From Aureobasidium sp. EXF-3400 (lineage: Eukaryota; Ascomycota; Dothideomycetes; Dothideales; Saccotheciaceae), in the NCBI GenBank assembly GCA_024195585.1, contig SWBL01000687.1:1-11404 (forward strand): DNA of 11,404 nt, read 5' to 3'. Position numbers and translations under genes: made by a program. Below, piece after piece: positions 8,266 to 11,404 of the stretch. Every line of letters begins with the position of its first letter. The first letter of the stretch is position 1. Below the pieces are notes generated by a model. That model saw only the letters and a program-made list of their open reading frames with translations. It had not been told where the DNA came from and did not search any database.

Positions 8266-10746
8266 TCAGTGAGTCAGACCAATGACCTTTCTGTTCCTCT
8301 TAACCAGGCGGCGAAGACCGGCCTCCTTGTCATCAGCAAAGCGTCTGGCCTCGGCAAGTCTGCGCTCCAAGTCCTCGACACTGACGATGTGGTTCTTGTC
8401 CCTCTGCTGCTCTTCCTTGATAGCCTTCTCGTTGGGAGGACTTAGAGGAACAGGAGGCATGATGAACTCATTGACGTACTTCCCAGCAGTGTCAACCAAG
8501 AAGCTACCCTTCTTGCTGCCCTCCTCCACAGCCTTCTCCATGGCGTTGGCGCTGCGGTGACGGTTGCCGTTGGGTGCACCTTCGAACTCGCGACGCAGAA
8601 GGGCAATGTCTACGGTCGGGAAGTCGAGGTCGGTAGGGGTGTTACTGTGCTGAATAGGGTGGAACTTCAAGTTCTCTGGCAACTGGCGGTTCATGGCTTC
8701 CATTGCCAAAAAGCGTTCCTCAAACTGGGGCTCCATGTGACGGATGATGGCACCGCTGGGTGAAATGACAAGACGTTCCCAGAGACGCTGCTGCTCGTCG
8801 GTCACAGGGCGCCAGACGCGTCCTGAAAGCAAGACATCAACGTCTTCCTTCTTGAGCTCAGGTTGATGGGGAGGAATTGCGTTCTCGGGAGTCAAATCGG
8901 CAGCAGTGGGTTGTTGAGAAGGCTTGTAGTGTGCAACGGTCTGAGCAAAGGGGCGAAAGAAAGCGTCGAAAGCGGCGGCTAAAGTGCCATGTTCGCTGCG
9001 CAGTTCTGCAATGAGAGAAGCAGGAGTCAGCGCTGCTGGTGGTGGTGGCGGTGTAGGGGCTTTGACCGGAGTGACGGGAGCAGGTGGAGGAGGGGGAGGA
9101 GTCTCGGCCTTGACGGGCGTGGCGGGCTTTTCTACCTTTGGTGGTTCCTCGGGCTGGGCCTTCAACTGAGGAGAGGCAGGACGCGAGGGGACTGGAGTCG
9201 ATGCAGCAGGCGTAGATGCAGCAGGGGTCGAGGGCTTGTCTCTCTTGGATTTCTTCTTGCGACTGGTGATGGCCTCCTGGATGGGCTCTGCGGCGGCCTG
9301 AACTTCCTTGGACAAGAGTTCTTCGGTCATTTGTCGGGCCTTTTCTTGGCGCATCTTCTTCTGTTGACTCTTGGTGTTCTGGCGAATGTACGCCGAGCCG
9401 ACTCTGCTTGAACTTGGTGGAGGTGGTGTGTTTGCGCGCGAGAGCGAAGTAGAGGTGATGGAGATGTCGTCGGAGATGTGTTCGCTGCCGGGAGTACCTG
9501 GGACTTGGATAGAAGCAACACTGGGCTGTCTCGATGGCATGCGAGAGGTTGCAGCAGGAAGCGTGCGGATCGCAGGAGCGACGACTGGCGCAGGTGGAGG
9601 TAGAGCTGTTGTGAGACGCAGAGTGCGCGGAGCTGCCACCTTTTTGGCCGAGTCTGATGCTATGCTGGGACTCTGCGGACGCGATGCAGTAGTGATGGTG
9701 TTCCAAGTGCGAGGAATGTTCTCAGCCTTCACTGGAGTCGAAGTGAAAGAAGTAGGGACTTCACCACCCTTGAGGACGGCGGCTGTAATGTCAATCTTTC
9801 CAGGATGCTTCTTCTTACTAACGGTCTCACCTGCAGCCGACTTGGCCGCGGCGGCAGCTTCAGCGGGTGTCAGGTCCTTGACAAGATCGACTGTATTGGT
9901 TGCTGCCTTGCTCTTCTCTTCCTTAGAAGCACCTGGTGGATCAGGCTGGGCCTCGGAAGATTGTGCTTGAGACGCTGCCTTTTCGAGCTTTTCGGCAGCA
10001 TTCTTCTGCGCGATTGCTTCGGCTGCAGCTTGTGCAGCAGCAGCAGCTTTCTCGGCCTTCTCGAGTCTCTCAGCTTCCTTCTTGGCCGCCTTATCGGCTC
10101 TCTTTGCCTTCTTTGCTTCAGCCTTTTCCGCCTTGATATCGGCCTTTGATGGAGTCTCGACCTCGGCGCCGGGAGCTGTATCATTACTCTCGGCATACTC
10201 GACATTAGCAAGATGAGATTCAGACCTTCCGCGTCTGGTAGGCGTGGCAAAGTCATCAATAACGTTGGCAAAAGGTTTGGTCTCATGTCTCAATGGCGTA
10301 GGGGCTCGAGATGGTGTGCCAGATAGCACTGGGACAGCAGGAAGGATCTGAGAGTTACCGCGTCTGAGGCTTGCTCTAGAACTGGATCGCGAAGTTGGAA
10401 GAGAAGTGGACGTATCGTCCTTGAGAGGGGGAATCACTGGAGCCGTAAAGCCTGGAGGAATCGACGGTGTCGAACGTCTAGGAACATCATCTTCCTCGTC
10501 AAGGTCAAGTGGCGGCAACGATTGACCAAGACCCTCCAGACCAGGAGGCACTGGCGGGGTTGATCGTCCGGGTTCGTCGAAAAGATCTGATGAAAGATGA
10601 GCTGCACCACCAAGAGATGTTATGTCTGAGATATCTATACCTCTAGTCAGCAAGATTCTAGAAAGTTTGTTTGTATACGTCGAATAGTAGCGACTGGTTT
10701 CGGCAGATGGTAGACGACCGCCGAGAAGGAAAAAGCTAGTATACAT
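8266..10746 (-). CDS. not4: Not4-like C-terminal region, 826-codon ORF
   Basis: The ORF is continuous. The first ATG is at 10746 (the frame reaches 10758 only through GTG), but the first 36-40 codons may be intronic, with acceptors at 10635 or 10626. Order in ATG numbering: two Pro/Gly motifs (PVPPGL about 65-70, SIPPGF about 95-100); Ser/Pro-rich linkers; a Lys/Glu/Ala coiled-coil-like stretch about 201-265; a Ser-rich block with SISDD-like phosphosites near 425-445; KVGSA-like SRVGSAYIRQ then QQKKMRQEKARQ; basic RKKKSKRDK near 495; Pro repeats 543-572; and a more conserved end with LISP-like VISPSGAIIRH, EFIMPP and a final helix ending LVKRNRKV. From memory these blocks match the long C-terminal half of Not4 (Mot2), the RING ubiquitin ligase of Ccr4-Not, in filamentous ascomycetes. 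No RING or RRM is in this window. Whether it is translated alone or as the 3' part of the gene at 11191-11404 is open. Confidence 0.65.
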   Translation of the reverse strand: MYTSFFLLGGRLPSAETSRYYSTYTNKLSRILLTRGIDISDITSLGGAAHLSSDLFDEPGRSTPPVPPGLEGLGQSLPPLDLDEEDDVPRRSTPSIPPGFTAPVIPPLKDDTSTSLPTSRSSSRASLRRGNSQILPAVPVLSGTPSRAPTPLRHETKPFANVIDDFATPTRRGRSESHLANVEYAESNDTAPGAEVETPSKADIKAEKAEAKKAKRADKAAKKEAERLEKAEKAAAAAQAAAEAIAQKNAAEKLEKAASQAQSSEAQPDPPGASKEEKSKAATNTVDLVKDLTPAEAAAAAKSAAGETVSKKKHPGKIDITAAVLKGGEVPTSFTSTPVKAENIPRTWNTITTASRPQSPSIASDSAKKVAAPRTLRLTTALPPPAPVVAPAIRTLPAATSRMPSRQPSVASIQVPGTPGSEHISDDISITSTSLSRANTPPPPSSSRVGSAYIRQNTKSQQKKMRQEKARQMTEELLSKEVQAAAEPIQEAITSRKKKSKRDKPSTPAASTPAASTPVPSRPASPQLKAQPEEPPKVEKPATPVKAETPPPPPPAPVTPVKAPTPPPPPAALTPASLIAELRSEHGTLAAAFDAFFRPFAQTVAHYKPSQQPTAADLTPENAIPPHQPELKKEDVDVLLSGRVWRPVTDEQQRLWERLVISPSGAIIRHMEPQFEERFLAMEAMNRQLPENLKFHPIQHSNTPTDLDFPTVDIALLRREFEGAPNGNRHRSANAMEKAVEEGSKKGSFLVDTAGKYVNEFIMPPVPLSPPNEKAIKEEQQRDKNHIVSVEDLERRLAEARRFADDKEAGLRRLVKRNRKVIGLTH
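9037..9120 (-). repeat. Proline-rich duplicated module in the Not4-like ORF
   Basis: The coded peptide repeats TPVKAxTPPPPP twice in tandem (TPVKAETPPPPPP, then TPVKAPTPPPPP). This is a low-complexity linker, probably flexible or an SH3/WW-type ligand. It is length-variable by nature. Confidence 0.7.
9195..9224 (-). repeat. 15-bp tandem repeat coding STPAA units
   Basis: Two adjacent 15-bp units differ at two positions and encode the pentapeptide STPAA in tandem within the disordered linker. In-frame expansion or loss would alter only linker length. Confidence 0.7.
10698..10721 (+). repeat. Inverted repeat, arm 1
   Basis: This 24-bp arm carries a perfect 19-bp core, GCAGATGGTAGACGACCGC, at 10703-10721. 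It is the reverse complement of 11183-11206 with one mismatch outside the core, and weaker similarity continues for about ten more bases with small gaps. It lies at the 5' end of the 826-codon ORF. Confidence 0.9.
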
Positions 10747-11182
10747 GATGTGGATCACACGAGAACGCCAGTTGAAAGTATGGAAATAGGTGCAAGACGG
10801 CAGACACTGACTTTGTTAATCTACCAATCTGCGACAAAAGGTAAGAAGATACGTACAAGAAGGTGGCTAACGTTGCAGAAACGTGAGAGGCATAAGGAAA
10901 AGAGAAAACTCCTGCCGTCCATATAGGCACAGCGGCAAATGCATCGACGATAACTCCGAAGCTGACGAGAAGTGCCGACTGGACATGATATAAAACCCGA
11001 AACGCCAATGGCTCGAGACTCTGAGAATCTCTTTTTGGGAAGGCCAATGCTGTGCTCGCTTTCCACCCTAAATCAAGACGCCAGTAGCAAGGTCATGGGG
11101 GATAGATAGACATGACAGAAAGATAGGAAAAGCAAAAGAGGCAAGAATCAAGACAAGAACTCGAACAAAATCAAAAGGGGAT

Positions 11183-11206
11183 GCGGTCGTCTACCATCTG
11201 CGGAAA
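11183..11206 (-). repeat. Inverted repeat, arm 2, covering the TAG of the short form
   Basis: This arm covers the last codons (Phe-Arg-Arg-Trp), the TAG stop and the next eight bases of the minus-strand frame that ends at 11191. It pairs with 10698-10721; the loop between the arms is 461 nt. A 19-bp perfect match is not expected by chance in a window of this size. Confidence 0.9.
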
Positions 11207-11404
11207 GCACCAGCGTCGGCGCTGCCGTACACATTGTGCAACCCACCTTGTCCCTGACCAGTGAATAGCCCCTGGTTTCCGATTTGACCGGCTTGGTGCA
11301 GTCTTGCCTGAAGAATGCTCGGGTCTGCTACATCAACTACACCACCTCCAGAGGAGGAAGTGTTAGCATGTTTGTGCTTTTTGCCCTTCTTTTTGGGCTT
11401 CTGA
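11191..11404 (-). CDS. not4: Not4-like internal/C-terminal segment, partial (5' end outside window)
   Basis: The frame enters from the right edge with the last base of a codon, then runs 70 codons to TAG at 11191. It opens with a basic patch (KPKKKGKKHKHA), a likely nuclear or RNA-binding signal, then SSSGGG, ADPSILQARLHQ, a Gly/Gln stretch (QGLFTGQGQGG) and the end AGAFRRW. This pattern - basic patch, DPSILQAR, GxGQGG, aromatic-Arg-Trp end - matches my memory of Not4 from filamentous ascomycetes. There it follows the RING finger, RRM and PPPGL regions, all of which would lie beyond the right edge. Not4 is the ubiquitin ligase subunit of Ccr4-Not, acting in mRNA decay and co-translational quality control. 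The TAG lies inside an inverted repeat whose partner sits 461 bp downstream. It may be the true end, or the end of an intron-retained form (see 10626-11246). Confidence 0.55.
   Translation of the reverse strand, partial: QKPKKKGKKHKHANTSSSGGGVVDVADPSILQARLHQAGQIGNQGLFTGQGQGGLHNVYGSADAGAFRRW

Larger units (their letters stand above)
10626..11246 (-). other. Candidate 621-nt alternative intron joining the Not4-like pieces
   Basis: On the minus strand CAAG|GTGGGT gives a donor at 11246. A CTGAC branch site lies at 10650-10646, and CTCAG ends at 10626 (TATAG ending 10635 is a second option). All are phase 1, so splicing would fuse ...LFTGQGQ to DITSLGGAAHLSSDLFDE... in frame and skip the TAG at 11191. 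Retention gives the short protein. The length is unusual for fungi. The interior has a strong pyrimidine tract on the minus strand (about 11097-11178), which could instead be the promoter/transcription-start signature of a separate downstream gene. A hydrophobic open minus frame at 10736-11095 has no usable ATG. Confidence 0.35.

Noticed and set aside
8858..9706. 282-aa minus-strand ORF, Ser/His/Arg-rich
   Set aside because: It is an alternate frame within the 826-codon Not4-like ORF; the low-complexity Ala/Pro/Ser composition of that gene keeps other frames open.
9371..9970. 199-aa plus-strand ORF, Gly/Val/Ala-rich
   Set aside because: It is an antisense shadow of the same Not4-like ORF.
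10736..11095. Open minus frame with membrane-like hydrophobic stretches
   Set aside because: It has no ATG before the hydrophobic part, and pyrimidine-rich sense DNA codes for hydrophobic residues by default. It overlaps the inverted-repeat loop and candidate intron.
1..11404. CRISPR arrays, insertion sequences, prophage or bacterial operons
   Set aside because: There are no spaced direct repeats, transposase motifs or bacterial gene spacing; the window is eukaryotic.

Overview
The window looks like nuclear DNA of a filamentous ascomycete (Pezizomycotina, possibly Dothideomycetes). Genes are split by short GT-AG introns of about 50-90 nt, coding GC is moderate, one gene is F-box/LRR-like, and the right end carries sequence that resembles the long, disordered Not4 subunit of the Ccr4-Not complex. 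There are no bacterial operon or ribosome-binding signals. The kingdom-level assignment is firm; the class is a guess.

Layout. Positions 340-2550 hold two tandem, same-strand paralogues (both minus) of a small globular family that resembles SMI1/KNR4 (SUKH) proteins. The right copy is an intact 350-aa ORF. The left copy has an in-frame TAA that is best explained as lying inside an 87-nt intron, and its 5' end is unresolved. Positions 3141-4667 (minus) encode an F-box/leucine-rich-repeat-like protein whose last 59 codons lie in a second exon behind a 54-nt intron. Positions 4668-8265 are gene-poor. The only candidate there is a low-confidence two-exon plus-strand gene at 7405-7908. The right 3.1 kb (8266-11404, minus) carries two Not4-like blocks: a C-terminal-looking 70-residue piece that ends in its own TAG at 11191, and then an 826-aa ORF (8266-10746).

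The most interesting structure is in this right block. The two Not4-like pieces are separated by 444 bp. They could be separate genes, or a single gene in which retaining or splicing one long intron gives a short (Phe-Arg-Arg-Trp-stop) or a long protein. A phase-compatible donor (11246) and acceptor (10626) exist. An almost perfect 24-bp inverted repeat (10698-10721 and 11183-11206) lies just inside them. In RNA it could fold out about 460 nt and bring the splice sites together.

The genes show no pathway-like co-operation; this is ordinary eukaryotic gene order with one local tandem duplication.
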